From positions 1-34,430 of the forward strand of contig JBEAPO010000024.1 of assembly GCA_041164425.1 (NCBI GenBank): a stretch of 34,430 nt of DNA, written 5' to 3'. Made by a program: the position numbers and the translations under genes. This DNA comes from F1-20-MAGs119 sp041164425 (GTDB lineage: Bacteria > Actinomycetota > Acidimicrobiia > Acidimicrobiales > Ilumatobacteraceae). The notes under the pieces are model-generated. The model saw nothing but the letters and a program-made list of their open reading frames with translations, was not told where the DNA came from and ran no database searches. Of this stretch, positions 1-7,132 are shown in pieces (position 1 is the stretch's first letter; every line of letters begins with the position of its first letter).

Positions 1-495
1 GACTTCGTGCGCGGCCTTCCCTACGCGCTGCTGGTCGTCGTGCTCGCCGGCCTGTACTTCGTGCAACAGCGCATGATCGCCTCACGCACGGTGTCACCGA
101 CGATGTCGCCCGTGCAGGCAAAAATCATGCAGTACCTGCCGGTTGCTTTTGCGGTGTTTCAGGTGTTCCTGCCGACGGGTCTCGTCGTGTACTACGCGAC
201 TCAGGCGATCATCCGCATCGTGCAGCAGTGGTACATCACGCGCCGCTTTTACGGCAACGACAACGCCATCGGCCGCCAAGCCCAGGCGGCCAGCGAAACC
301 GCGCGCCAAATGGCGAAGGACGAAAAGGCGAACAAAGGTAAGTCGGACAAGGGCACCTCGAAGAAGGACGACTCAGCGAAAGACGCCGCCGCTCCCATCC
401 AGAGCCGCCGTGTCACCCCGCCAAAGAACAAGCCGACGCCATCGGGCAACCGCCCGGGTCGCCCCGTGCCGCCGTCGAAGCGGCCAAAGAAGTAA
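1..495 (+). CDS. yidC: Membrane protein insertase YidC/Oxa1, C-terminal part (5' end outside window)
   Basis: This is the end of the YidC/Oxa1/Alb3 insertase, which places proteins in the cytoplasmic membrane with or without SecYEG. The frame is open from base 1 and ends in TAA at 493-495. Visible are the last two hydrophobic helices of the insertase core, with the family-typical stretch QQRMIASRTVSPTMSP, then QYLPVAFAVFQVFLPTGLV and YYATQAIIRIVQQWYI. The tail of about 75 residues is Lys/Arg/Ser/Pro-rich, lies in the cytoplasm, and may contact the ribosome as in other long-tailed YidC proteins (inference). jag follows after 49 bases on the same strand, the usual actinobacterial pairing. The start codon and periplasmic part lie outside the window. 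Confidence 0.95.
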   Translation, partial: DFVRGLPYALLVVVLAGLYFVQQRMIASRTVSPTMSPVQAKIMQYLPVAFAVFQVFLPTGLVVYYATQAIIRIVQQWYITRRFYGNDNAIGRQAQAASETARQMAKDEKANKGKSDKGTSKKDDSAKDAAAPIQSRRVTPPKNKPTPSGNRPGRPVPPSKRPKK

Positions 496-544
496 TCAGT
501 CAGTCAATTAAGTCTCCGGAGAAAAGAAACAAAGGACCAGAACC

Positions 545-1387
545 ATGGAATGGGTTGAAACAACCGGTCGCACGATCGAAGAAGCCAAGAACGCCGCCCT
601 CGAGATGCTGGGTGTCGACGTTGATGACGCCGAGTTCGAGATCATCGAAGAGCCCAAGCCCGGTCTCTTTGGCCGTACCCGTGGCGAGGCGCGCGTGCGC
701 GCCCGCGTGCGCCCAACGCAAGTGCGCCCGAAGACCGAACGCCGCGATCGCCGCCGCCGAGAAGGTGGTCGTGAAAACAACCGTGAAAATGGCGAGAAGC
801 GTTCGGGGGGTAATGGCAATGGTCGCAGTCAAGGCGGCGAGCGAAAGCCCCGTCTCGACCGCGAGGCCCGTCCGCCGCGTGAGTCCCGCGCTCCACGTGA
901 AGAGCGCCCGAAGGGTGACCCGGTCGACCCCGCCGTTGTCGGTGCCCAGGCCGTCAGCTTCCTCGAGGCTCTGACCTCGGCCTTTGGGCTGTCGGGCAAG
1001 GTTGTTCTCGTGCGCGAAGACGAAGAGATGGAAGTCCAGATCAATGGTGACGACCTTGGCTTGTTGGTGGGCCCGAAGGGCAACACCCTCCTCGCCCTCC
1101 AGGATCTGACCCGTGTTGTCGCCCAGCGTCGCCTTGGCGACCACGACACGCGCCTACGCGTCGATGTGGCCGGCTACCGCGAACGTCGTCGCGACGCGCT
1201 CAGCCGCTTTGCAAAGAAGGTCGCCAGCGACGTCATCGAGACGGGCAAGCCGCGCGTTCTCGAACCGATGGCCTCGGCTGATCGTAAGGTCGTCCACGAC
1301 ACCCTGGCCGAGGTCGACGGCGTCACCACCCGCTCGCGCGGCGAAGACCCGTACCGCCAGATCGTGGTCGAGCCCGTCGCGGACTGA
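545..1387 (+). CDS. jag: KhpB/Jag family RNA-binding protein (Jag-N, KH, R3H)
   Basis: A 280-residue protein with the three Jag modules in order. Residues 1-55 form a Jag_N domain (MEWVETTGRTIEEAKNAALE, ending near PGLFGRTRGEARVRARVRP). Residues 60-125 are a long Arg/Gly/Glu-rich, probably disordered linker. A KH domain follows (GPKGNTLLALQDLTRVVAQRR region), then a C-terminal R3H domain with the Arg and His of the motif (RERRRDALSRF ... DRKVVHDTL). The family binds single-stranded RNA, and KhpB influences cell elongation and division in Gram-positive bacteria. The start ATG at 545 follows purine-rich GGAG and AAAGGA stretches. It is followed by rsmG only 3 bases after its stop, so the two are probably co-transcribed. 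The basic linker is longer than in Firmicutes Jag. Confidence 0.93.
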   Translation: MEWVETTGRTIEEAKNAALEMLGVDVDDAEFEIIEEPKPGLFGRTRGEARVRARVRPTQVRPKTERRDRRRREGGRENNRENGEKRSGGNGNGRSQGGERKPRLDREARPPRESRAPREERPKGDPVDPAVVGAQAVSFLEALTSAFGLSGKVVLVREDEEMEVQINGDDLGLLVGPKGNTLLALQDLTRVVAQRRLGDHDTRLRVDVAGYRERRRDALSRFAKKVASDVIETGKPRVLEPMASADRKVVHDTLAEVDGVTTRSRGEDPYRQIVVEPVAD

Positions 1388-1390
1388 CTC

Positions 1391-1930
1391 ATGCCGCGCT
1401 CGGTCCGCGACGTTCTCGTCGACGCCCAGCGCATCGGGGCTCTCGGGCCCCGCCCGATCGATGATGTCGTTGCCCATGCACGGGCCTTCGTCGACGCATT
1501 GCCCACCGGTACGCATCGCGTCATCGACCTCGGCTCGGGAGCTGGTGTTCCCGGCCTCGTCGTTGCCGAGGCCCGGCCAGAAGCAACGATGGTGCTTGTC
1601 GACCGTCGGGCCAAGCGCACCGACGCTCTTGCCCTTGCGGTCGCCGGTCTCGGTTGGCGCGACCGGGTGAGCGTCATCTGTGCCGACGTCGACGACCTCG
1701 CGCGCAACCCTGCCCACGCTGGGTCATATGACGCGGTGATCTCGCGGGGATTTGGACCACACGAGACGACGCTGCGTTTGTCCGCCAGCCTGGTTCGCCC
1801 CGGCGGGGTGGTGGTCATTAGTGAACCACCCGAGGGAGAACCCAACCGGTGGCCGGCAGAGCTTGTGAAGGAACTCTCATTGACAGGCCCCGAACGCCTC
1901 GGACCCGTCGCCCGCTTCCACCACCAATAA
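1391..1930 (+). CDS. rsmG: 16S rRNA (guanine527-N7)-methyltransferase RsmG (GidB)
   Basis: A SAM-dependent methyltransferase of 179 residues that modifies G527 of 16S rRNA. The SAM-binding motif I is clear (VIDLGSGAGVPGLVVAEARP, residues about 43-62), followed by an acidic motif II (MVLVDRRAKRTDAL) and the DAVISRGFGP segment typical of RsmG. The protein is short for the family (about 200-240 residues) because the N-terminal helical part is trimmed. No earlier start fits, since jag ends 3 bases upstream. Loss of this enzyme gives low-level streptomycin resistance in other bacteria. The gene lies between jag and the parS-parA region, its standard place. Confidence 0.92.
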   Translation: MPRSVRDVLVDAQRIGALGPRPIDDVVAHARAFVDALPTGTHRVIDLGSGAGVPGLVVAEARPEATMVLVDRRAKRTDALALAVAGLGWRDRVSVICADVDDLARNPAHAGSYDAVISRGFGPHETTLRLSASLVRPGGVVVISEPPEGEPNRWPAELVKELSLTGPERLGPVARFHHQ

Positions 1931-1980
1931 CTCTCCCGCAAAAAACGGAGGGCCGCCGAACAGTCCCCCGAAGCCCGAGC

Positions 1981-1996
1981 TGTTCCACGTGGAACA
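1981..1996. other. parS centromere site 1
   Basis: The 16-base perfect palindrome TGTTCCACGTGGAACA matches the bacterial parS consensus (TGTTNCACGTGAAACA type) with the GG/CC variant typical of Actinobacteria. It lies in the gap between rsmG and parA, whose products with ParB form the segregation system. Confidence 0.95.
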
Positions 1997-2057
1997 TTGA
2001 AATTGAGCGAAAACGACACTATTTTGTCGAAAAACACCCGGAAAGAGATGAAAAACG

Positions 2058-2073
2058 TGTTCCACGTGGAACA
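2058..2073. other. parS centromere site 2
   Basis: A second, identical perfect palindrome TGTTCCACGTGGAACA, 77 bases from the first (start to start). Two adjacent sites would seed a strong ParB loading zone just upstream of parA. Confidence 0.95.
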
Positions 2074-2126
2074 ATCCGAACCGAAAACGTCGGCCGAGGA
2101 TCCTCCGTCTTTTTACACCCGTGGGC

Positions 2127-2132
2127 TAATCT
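2127..2132 (+). promoter_or_regulatory. Probable -10 element of a leaderless parA promoter
   Basis: TAATCT fits the actinobacterial -10 pattern TANNNT and ends exactly 6 bases before the parA ATG at 2139. No Shine-Dalgarno sequence is present. This places the transcription start at or next to the A of the start codon. The same spacing recurs at six other genes in this window. Confidence 0.6.
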
Positions 2133-2138
2133 GGATTG

Positions 2139-2927
2139 ATGGACGCCCCTCGCGGACCCCGCATCATCGCCGTCTCGAACAACAAGGGCGGTGTGGCCAA
2201 GACCACCAGCACCGTTAACCTCGGCGCCTGTTTCGCCGAGCTGGGGTTCCGAACGCTGATCATCGACCTCGACCCCCAGGGCAACGCTTCCAGTTCACTG
2301 GGGATCGATACCCGCGACCTCGAGCACACGGTCTACGACGTCCTCATCCAGGACACCCCCCTCGAAGACGCCATCGAGCCGACCGCGGTCAAGAATCTGT
2401 TCCTTGCCCCTTCGAACATCAACCTGGCAGGCGCCGAGATCGAGCTCGTCCCCGCGTTCGGCCGCGAGAGCCGGTTGCGCATGGCCATCGAGCCGATGGC
2501 CGACCAGTGGGACTTCATCCTCATTGATTGTCCACCGTCGGTGGGCCTGTTGACCGTCAACGCCCTCACTGCGGCGACCGAGATCCTCACTCCGGTGCAG
2601 ACCGAGTACATCCCGCTCGAGGGCATCGACATCTTGCTGAAGAACCTGCACCTCATCCGCAAGAACCTCAACCCGTCACTGCCCGACCCGACCTTCCTCT
2701 GCGTCATGTACCAGCGGACCAACCTCGCCGACCAGGTGGTTGCCGAACTGCGGGCAAAGTTCGGCGAGCGGGTGCTCGAAACGGTGATTCCCCGTAACGT
2801 GCGGTTGAGCGAGGCCCCCTCGTTCGGCCAGCCGATCACCACCTTCGATTCCTCGTCGACGGGCGCGCAGGCCTACCGCAAAGCAGCAAAGGAGATCGTC
2901 AATGGCACGGAAAAGCGGGCTGGGTAA
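2139..2927 (+). CDS. parA: Chromosome-partitioning ATPase ParA (Soj)
   Basis: A 262-residue ParA/MinD-type ATPase that moves ParB-parS complexes over the nucleoid. The deviant Walker A motif is near the N terminus (SNNKGGVAKTTSTVNLG), with both signature lysines, followed by the A' motif DLDPQGNASSSLG and a Walker B region at FILIDCPPSVGLLTVNAL. The length is normal for chromosomal ParA. A TTG immediately upstream (2136) is in frame, but ATG 2139 is preferred because it lies 6 bases after the -10 hexamer TAATCT. The 3' end overlaps parB by 26 bases, which suggests coupled translation. Confidence 0.96.
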   Translation: MDAPRGPRIIAVSNNKGGVAKTTSTVNLGACFAELGFRTLIIDLDPQGNASSSLGIDTRDLEHTVYDVLIQDTPLEDAIEPTAVKNLFLAPSNINLAGAEIELVPAFGRESRLRMAIEPMADQWDFILIDCPPSVGLLTVNALTAATEILTPVQTEYIPLEGIDILLKNLHLIRKNLNPSLPDPTFLCVMYQRTNLADQVVAELRAKFGERVLETVIPRNVRLSEAPSFGQPITTFDSSSTGAQAYRKAAKEIVNGTEKRAG

Positions 2928-3801
2928 GGGCCTCGGAGCCCTCATCACTGCCGACCTGGTTGAACGCAACGAGGTCACTTCGACACCGGTCGATGGTCCG
3001 ATCCTGCGTGACATCCCCGTGGGGTCGATCGAGCCGAACCCCCACCAACCCCGCGTACATTTCGATGAGTCGGCGTTGTCGGAACTCACCGACTCCGTGC
3101 GAGCAATCGGCGTTCTCCAGCCGGTGCTCGTGAGGCCGGCCGCCGACGGCAAATTCCAGCTGATTGCCGGCGAGCGCCGCTGGCGGGCGGCAACCCGTGC
3201 AGGCCTGCCCACCATCCCTGCGGTTGTGCGGCCGACCGAAGATATCGGCTCGGTGGAACAGGCTCTGGTCGAGAACTTGCACCGCCAGGACCTCACGCCG
3301 CTCGAAGAGGCCGCCGCCTACCAGCAGTTGCTCGAGGACTTCTCGATGACTCACGAGCAGGTGGCGACGAGGGTGGGCAAGAGCCGCTCTGCAATCACCA
3401 ACGCACTGCGCCTCCTTACTTTGCCCCCGGCCATCCAGCACCTGTTGGCTGACGGGCGCTTGTCGGCCGGCCACGCCAAGGCGATCTTGGGCACCCCCGA
3501 TCGTGCTTTCCAGGAACAGTTGGCCCGACGGGCAGTCGACGAGGGCTGGTCGGTCCGCGCGGTCGAAGAAGCGGTCCGCGACCGCCAGGGCGGCAAGACC
3601 AAGGGAGACGAGGCCAAGCCACCAACGCCCAACCCGAAACTGCCGCCGCCGGGTCTGCTAGAGCTCGAGAGCCTGCTCGCTGAGTTCCTGGCGACCAAGG
3701 TCCAGGTGTCGATGAATGGCAAACGCGGCCGCATCGGCGTGGAGTTTGCTGACTTGGAAGACCTCGAGCGGATTTACCGCCGCATGACGGGCTCAGTCTA
3801 A
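2902..3801 (+). CDS. parB: Chromosome-partitioning protein ParB (Spo0J)
   Basis: A 299-residue ParB CTPase that loads at parS and spreads along DNA. Features in order: the KSGLGKGLGALI N-terminal tag that stimulates ParA in this family; the CTP-binding N-domain with PNPHQPRVHFD and the GERRWRA box; the helix-turn-helix that reads parS (MTHEQVATRVGKSRSAITNAL); a Pro/Lys-rich linker; and a C-terminal dimerization domain (LLELESLLAEFLATKVQV ... DLEDLERIYRRMTG). Both parS sites lie less than 1 kb upstream. The gene converges with the cwlM-like gene on the other strand. Confidence 0.96.
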   Translation: MARKSGLGKGLGALITADLVERNEVTSTPVDGPILRDIPVGSIEPNPHQPRVHFDESALSELTDSVRAIGVLQPVLVRPAADGKFQLIAGERRWRAATRAGLPTIPAVVRPTEDIGSVEQALVENLHRQDLTPLEEAAAYQQLLEDFSMTHEQVATRVGKSRSAITNALRLLTLPPAIQHLLADGRLSAGHAKAILGTPDRAFQEQLARRAVDEGWSVRAVEEAVRDRQGGKTKGDEAKPPTPNPKLPPPGLLELESLLAEFLATKVQVSMNGKRGRIGVEFADLEDLERIYRRMTGSV

Positions 3802-3962
3802 ACAAATATTTTATAACCCTCACTCGAAGGTTGATTCTTGCCAACCGTTACGTTGACGGTAAGGCGCCTCACAGCCTGTGGATGATGATGGGGATAACCG
3901 CCAAAACCTTGTGAATACAGGGCGTGATCGGTGGATAACTCAGAAAAATTCACGGTTCGGAC
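3802..3962. other. Convergent intergenic region with AT-rich patch and DnaA-box-like cluster
   Basis: The gap lies between the stops of parB and the cwlM-like gene, so no promoter is expected in it. Bases 3801-3817 are strongly AT-rich (AAACAAATATTTTATAA) in an otherwise GC-rich window. Four 9-mers resemble the DnaA box TGTGGATAA in the same orientation: TGTGGATGA (3877-3885, 8/9), TGGGGATAA (3889-3897, 8/9), TGTGAATAC (3910-3918, 7/9) and GGTGGATAA (3930-3938, 8/9). An AT-rich patch beside clustered boxes is the layout of an origin or a DnaA-binding control site. Which of these applies cannot be settled from the sequence. Confidence 0.5.
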
Positions 3963-4925
3963 TTATTCAGCTCGCGCTGTGGCCTGCCAGGCCCTGAATG
4001 CGCGGGTGATGGCTGCGGCCACCTCGGGGGCATGGTCGACGATGTTGTTGAAGGGCCCGAGCGAGCACAACACCGCCGGCATCCGCGTTTCACGTAGAAC
4101 AGGGAGCCGCATTCCGCTTGCCGCAACGTTGAGTCCGGGAAGCGCCGCCGACAACGCATCGACGACGGCTGTCGCGAGTGCCTCGCCGCGCACCGATGTG
4201 AACCCGGGGACTTGGTAGTAGGCGATGGTGCAGCCGGCTTCGCCGTGGCCTTCGAGGCCGAGGTAGGCGTCGGCAGAGAAGTGGTTCGCCGCGCGCGAAT
4301 GTGACGACACCTCGGGTTCGTCGACCAGCATGACGACGTCATGTTGTTCGCGCAGTGCGCGCGACACCATGCGCGCGATGCCACTGAGACCGCCGAATTG
4401 ACCGATGACGACGCGGTGAAATCCGCGTTCGGCGGCAAGGACGTTTTCAGCCTCGCGCAACGTGGCGATGCCGGGCCCTGACCCGCTCTGCGAACCAAGT
4501 CGCAGGATTGCTGTTGCTGTTGCCGTGGAACATATGCCGTCAACTGCAAGGCCGGCATTGCTCTGGAAATCGCTGACGGCATGGGCCGTATTGGGCCCGA
4601 AGATGCCGTCGATACGCCCGGCATCGAAGCCGAGGCGCGACAGGTGGGTTTGCAATTCGGTGACATCCTCGCCGCGCAGGTTTGGCGAGGTGAGATACAG
4701 CATGCGGTCGCCGAACGACCACGAAGCCTCGACAAGCGCGGTCCACGTGGCGGCGTCACACACGCCGTCGGACCGCAGACCACGTGAGGCCTGGAAGTCG
4801 ACGACACCCTGCTCGGTGATCGAACAGAAGAGGCCGTCGTCTTCGACGTCGAGCACGAGAAAGCCCGCGGTGCGCAGGCGTCGTTGAAGGTCGCTGACGG
4901 TGGGCGATCGAAGCCCAGCGGTCAG
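3963..4925 (-). CDS. cwlM: CwlM-like peptidoglycan-binding pseudo-amidase
   Basis: Two N-terminal peptidoglycan-binding (PGBD) repeats precede an Amidase_3-like fold. CwlM sits in this position next to trxA/trxB in mycobacteria; it is catalytically inactive there and controls MurA and MurJ after phosphorylation by PknB. Here the zinc and catalytic positions also look lost: the usual GHGG is QFGG, SIHAN aligns with LGLEGHG, and the late Glu of the LVE motif is Ser (VLCSLGPFNN). The first in-frame ATG/GTG/TTG is GTG 4856, but that start cuts the first PGBD. The frame reads on upstream as a proper repeat start (SPTVSDLQRRLRTAGF) back to CTG 4925, which overlaps the trxA stop as CTGA. I take CTG as start (320 residues); a start at GTG gives 297. 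Confidence 0.82.
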   Translation of the reverse strand: MTAGLRSPTVSDLQRRLRTAGFLVLDVEDDGLFCSITEQGVVDFQASRGLRSDGVCDAATWTALVEASWSFGDRMLYLTSPNLRGEDVTELQTHLSRLGFDAGRIDGIFGPNTAHAVSDFQSNAGLAVDGICSTATATAILRLGSQSGSGPGIATLREAENVLAAERGFHRVVIGQFGGLSGIARMVSRALREQHDVVMLVDEPEVSSHSRAANHFSADAYLGLEGHGEAGCTIAYYQVPGFTSVRGEALATAVVDALSAALPGLNVAASGMRLPVLRETRMPAVLCSLGPFNNIVDHAPEVAAAITRAFRAWQATARAE

Positions 4926-5260
4926 CGGGAAGGCGTCAGAAATTCCGACAACTCCTGGAGAAGGGCACCCTTGCCTTTGGCGCCGACCATCCGTTTTTTC
5001 ATCTCACCCTTGTCGAAGACGAGAAGAGTCGGAATGCTCATGACGCCGAAGCGCTGCGCGATATCGCCGTGGTCGTCGACGTTCAACTTCGCGATGATGA
5101 GGTTGTCCTTCTGTTCGGCTGCGATCTCGGTGAGGATCGGCGCGATCATCTTGCAGGGGCCGCACCATTCGGCCCAGAAGTCGACGAGAATCGGCTTGTC
5201 GGATGCATTGACCGTTTCGTCGAAGGTGGAACTGGTGAGTGTCACGATGCCTTCTGCCAT
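4922..5260 (-). CDS. trxA: Thioredoxin
   Basis: A 112-residue thioredoxin with the redox motif WCGPC at residues 32-36 (FWAEWCGPCKM) and the conserved cis-proline segment MSIPTLLVF. It reduces disulfides in cytoplasmic proteins using electrons from TrxB. trxB starts upstream on the same strand and ends 50 bases before it, so the pair forms the standard trxB-trxA unit. Its TGA stop overlaps the proposed CTG start of the cwlM-like gene. Confidence 0.96.
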   Translation of the reverse strand: MAEGIVTLTSSTFDETVNASDKPILVDFWAEWCGPCKMIAPILTEIAAEQKDNLIIAKLNVDDHGDIAQRFGVMSIPTLLVFDKGEMKKRMVGAKGKGALLQELSEFLTPSR

Positions 5261-5310
5261 AGGGCAGAGTCTATGGCGCGCGCCCGAGGGTCACCGCACC
5301 GCCACGGGTG

Positions 5311-6261
5311 TCAGTGCTGGTCTTCGAGCCAGCGTTCGCAGTCGATTGCGGCCATGCAACCCGAGCCGGCCGCGGTGATCGCCTGGCGGTAGGTGTGGTC
5401 TTGCACGTCACCACAGGCGAACACGCCCGGGACGTTCGTGTACGACGAACCGCTGCGCGTGAGCAGGTAGCCGCTGTCCTCCATGTCGAGCACGCCGCTG
5501 AAAAGTTTTGTGTTTGGTTGGTGACCGATCGCGATGAAGAGGCCACTCACCTCGAGATTCGACAACTCGCCCGTCACGGCGTCTTTCAACACGATGCCTT
5601 CGAGTTGTGACTCGCCCTTCAGCTCGACGACCTGGCTGTTCCACTTGAACTCGATCTTCTCGTTGGCGTGCGCGCGATCGCGCATGATCTTCGACGCGCG
5701 CAGTTCGTCGCGACGGTGGATCATCGTCACCTTCGATGCGAACTTGGTGAGGAACACGGCTTCTTCGACGGCGCTGTCACCGCCACCGACCACGGCAATC
5801 TCTTTTCCGCGGAAAAAGAAACCGTCACAGGTGGCGCACGTCGATACGCCGTGGCCGACGAGGTCGGTTTCGCGCGGAAGCCCGAGCATCAGTGACTGCG
5901 CACCCGTGGCGACGATGACCGAATCGGCGGTGAACTCCTTGTCATGGGTCCACACACGCAGCGGTTTGGCGGTGAAGTCGATGCGGGCGACCTTTTCGGT
6001 CAGATAGGTGGCGCCGAAGCGACCGGCTTGTTCGCGAAAGCGGCCCATCAGTTCGGGGCCCATGATGCCCTCGGGGAAACCGGGGAAGTTCTCGACCTCG
6101 GTCGTGAGCATCAACTGGCCACCCGGTTGGTCGGTGGTCGATGACGGTTCGCCTTCGATGACGAGCGGGGCAAGGCTGGCGCGCGCCGTGTAAATGGCAG
6201 CGGTCAGACCGGCCGGGCCCGAGCCGATGATGAGAACGCGGTGGTGTGGAGTCGCGGACAT
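5311..6261 (-). CDS. trxB: Thioredoxin-disulfide reductase
   Basis: A 316-residue NADPH-dependent flavoprotein. It has the FAD-binding GSGPAG motif (residues 13-18), GGQL, the redox-active CATC (C142 and C145), the NADPH-binding GGGDSA motif (near 159-164) and the C-terminal FAD motif GVFACGDVQDHTYRQAITAAGSG. ATG 6261 is chosen because AGGAG sits 4 bases upstream and the protein then begins like its relatives (MSATPHHRVLIIGSG). A longer open frame exists upstream but overlaps the preceding gene. It reduces the thioredoxin encoded just downstream. Confidence 0.96.
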   Translation of the reverse strand: MSATPHHRVLIIGSGPAGLTAAIYTARASLAPLVIEGEPSSTTDQPGGQLMLTTEVENFPGFPEGIMGPELMGRFREQAGRFGATYLTEKVARIDFTAKPLRVWTHDKEFTADSVIVATGAQSLMLGLPRETDLVGHGVSTCATCDGFFFRGKEIAVVGGGDSAVEEAVFLTKFASKVTMIHRRDELRASKIMRDRAHANEKIEFKWNSQVVELKGESQLEGIVLKDAVTGELSNLEVSGLFIAIGHQPNTKLFSGVLDMEDSGYLLTRSGSSYTNVPGVFACGDVQDHTYRQAITAAGSGCMAAIDCERWLEDQH

Positions 6262-6272
6262 GTTGCTCCTGT

Positions 6273-6599
6273 CTAGATGTCGTCTTTCGACCGCTGCTTG
6301 CGGGCGATGACGATGCCGGCGAGGAAGAGAACGCCGCCGATGATGAGATACGAGGCCCACACCGCGGCGTCGCGGTCTAGTCCTGCATCGAGTGCCGCTT
6401 GCAGGCCTCGTGTGAGGCCGATGAGACCGAGAACGGCGACCAGAACGATGCCGGTGATGATGAGGACCCCGAAGACGAGGCCCCGCACGACGGTGATCAG
6501 GGGGCGGGTGGTGCGGTCGCGAACGAGACTGACCCAGCGATCAATGAAGTCGACCGTTTTCTTTGCCCAATCAGGGTCGGTCAGCGGGTTCGACGGCAC
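6273..6599 (-). CDS. Small two-helix membrane protein of unknown function
   Basis: A 108-residue protein with a charged N-terminal amphipathic stretch (WAKKTVDFIDRWVSLVRDRTT) and two predicted membrane helices (about residues 40-63 and 82-100), ending in a basic tail (RKQRSKDD). Topology resembles small holin-like or phage-holin superfamily envelope proteins, but I cannot assign a function. It lies between the anti-sigma gene and trxB, 11 bases from the trxB start, so it is in the same transcript. The GTG start at 6599 lies exactly 6 bases after a TAGGCT hexamer, so an internal leaderless promoter is likely. Confidence 0.8.
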   Translation of the reverse strand: MPSNPLTDPDWAKKTVDFIDRWVSLVRDRTTRPLITVVRGLVFGVLIITGIVLVAVLGLIGLTRGLQAALDAGLDRDAAVWASYLIIGGVLFLAGIVIARKQRSKDDI

Positions 6600-6605
6600 C
6601 GCGCC

Positions 6606-6611
6606 AGCCTA
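6606..6611 (-). promoter_or_regulatory. Probable -10 element of a leaderless promoter (small membrane protein-trxB)
   Basis: On the minus strand TAGGCT (TANNNT) is followed by six bases and the GTG start at 6599. It could drive the membrane protein, trxB, trxA and cwlM separately from the sigma operon. Confidence 0.55.
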
Positions 6612-6628
6612 ACTGTGGGACCCGACGG

Positions 6629-7132
6629 TCAGCCCCCGTCGGATGCGGGAGCGGCGACGCGCGTGACGATCGAGCACCCCGCAGTGTCGACGACGACAAG
6701 GGTGGCCGCACCGTTGTCATTGGTGCGGTAGAGCGCATAGGAACCGAACGTGGTGACGAGTTCCCCTGGCGAATCGAGAGTGAGGTCGGGACATCCCTCG
6801 ACGGCAGCGGCCGTCGCGGCGGAGTTGTTGGGCGACGATGCCGGTGCGGCGTTCTTCACCGCAATCGGGGTTTCAGCCTTCGGAGCGCTGACCCGGCCGA
6901 TGCCCAGACCCACGGCGAACAGGCCCGCAGCGGCAACCGCGGTGAGGGTCATCACCCGGGTGCGACGCCGTGACGCGAGTGACACCACATTGTCGGGCGT
7001 GCCGGCGCCGAGGGCATCGAGAGCCGCAGCGATGTGCATCTCGCGTCGCGCAGGGTCGACGGCAGGTCGCGCCATGCCCCGCAGGGCAGCGTCGAGCGCG
7101 TCGTCGTTCGGGCCGGTGGTGGGATCGGTCAT
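6629..7132 (-). CDS. Probable membrane anti-sigma factor partner of the SigM-like sigma
   Basis: A 167-residue protein with a cytoplasmic N-terminal part (residues 1-58), one membrane helix (about 60-78, MTLTAVAAAGLFAVGLGIG) and an extracytoplasmic domain with two cysteines (VEGCPDL and TAGCSIV) that could form a disulfide. The ATG overlaps the sigma stop as ATGA, so the two are translationally coupled. In mycobacteria the gene after sigM encodes its anti-sigma factor, and position plus topology support that role here. The usual zinc-binding HxxxCxxC anti-sigma motif is absent, so binding to sigma would use another type of domain. The two cysteines and the neighbouring thioredoxin system hint at redox input, which is inference. 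Confidence 0.75.
   Translation of the reverse strand: MTDPTTGPNDDALDAALRGMARPAVDPARREMHIAAALDALGAGTPDNVVSLASRRRTRVMTLTAVAAAGLFAVGLGIGRVSAPKAETPIAVKNAAPASSPNNSAATAAAVEGCPDLTLDSPGELVTTFGSYALYRTNDNGAATLVVVDTAGCSIVTRVAAPASDGG

Noticed and set aside
500..1144. 214-codon minus-strand frame opposite jag
   Set aside because: Antisense shadow of jag; the plus frame has Jag_N, KH and R3H domains.
4086..4101. parS-like sequence CGTTTCACGTAGAACA
   Set aside because: It has three mismatches to the two perfect sites, is not a palindrome and lies inside the cwlM-like coding region; probably chance.
5311..6360. Longer trxB frame with 33 extra N-terminal residues
   Set aside because: The extra part is Arg/His-rich, overlaps the preceding gene, and the AGGAG-ATG at 6261 gives the normal N terminus.
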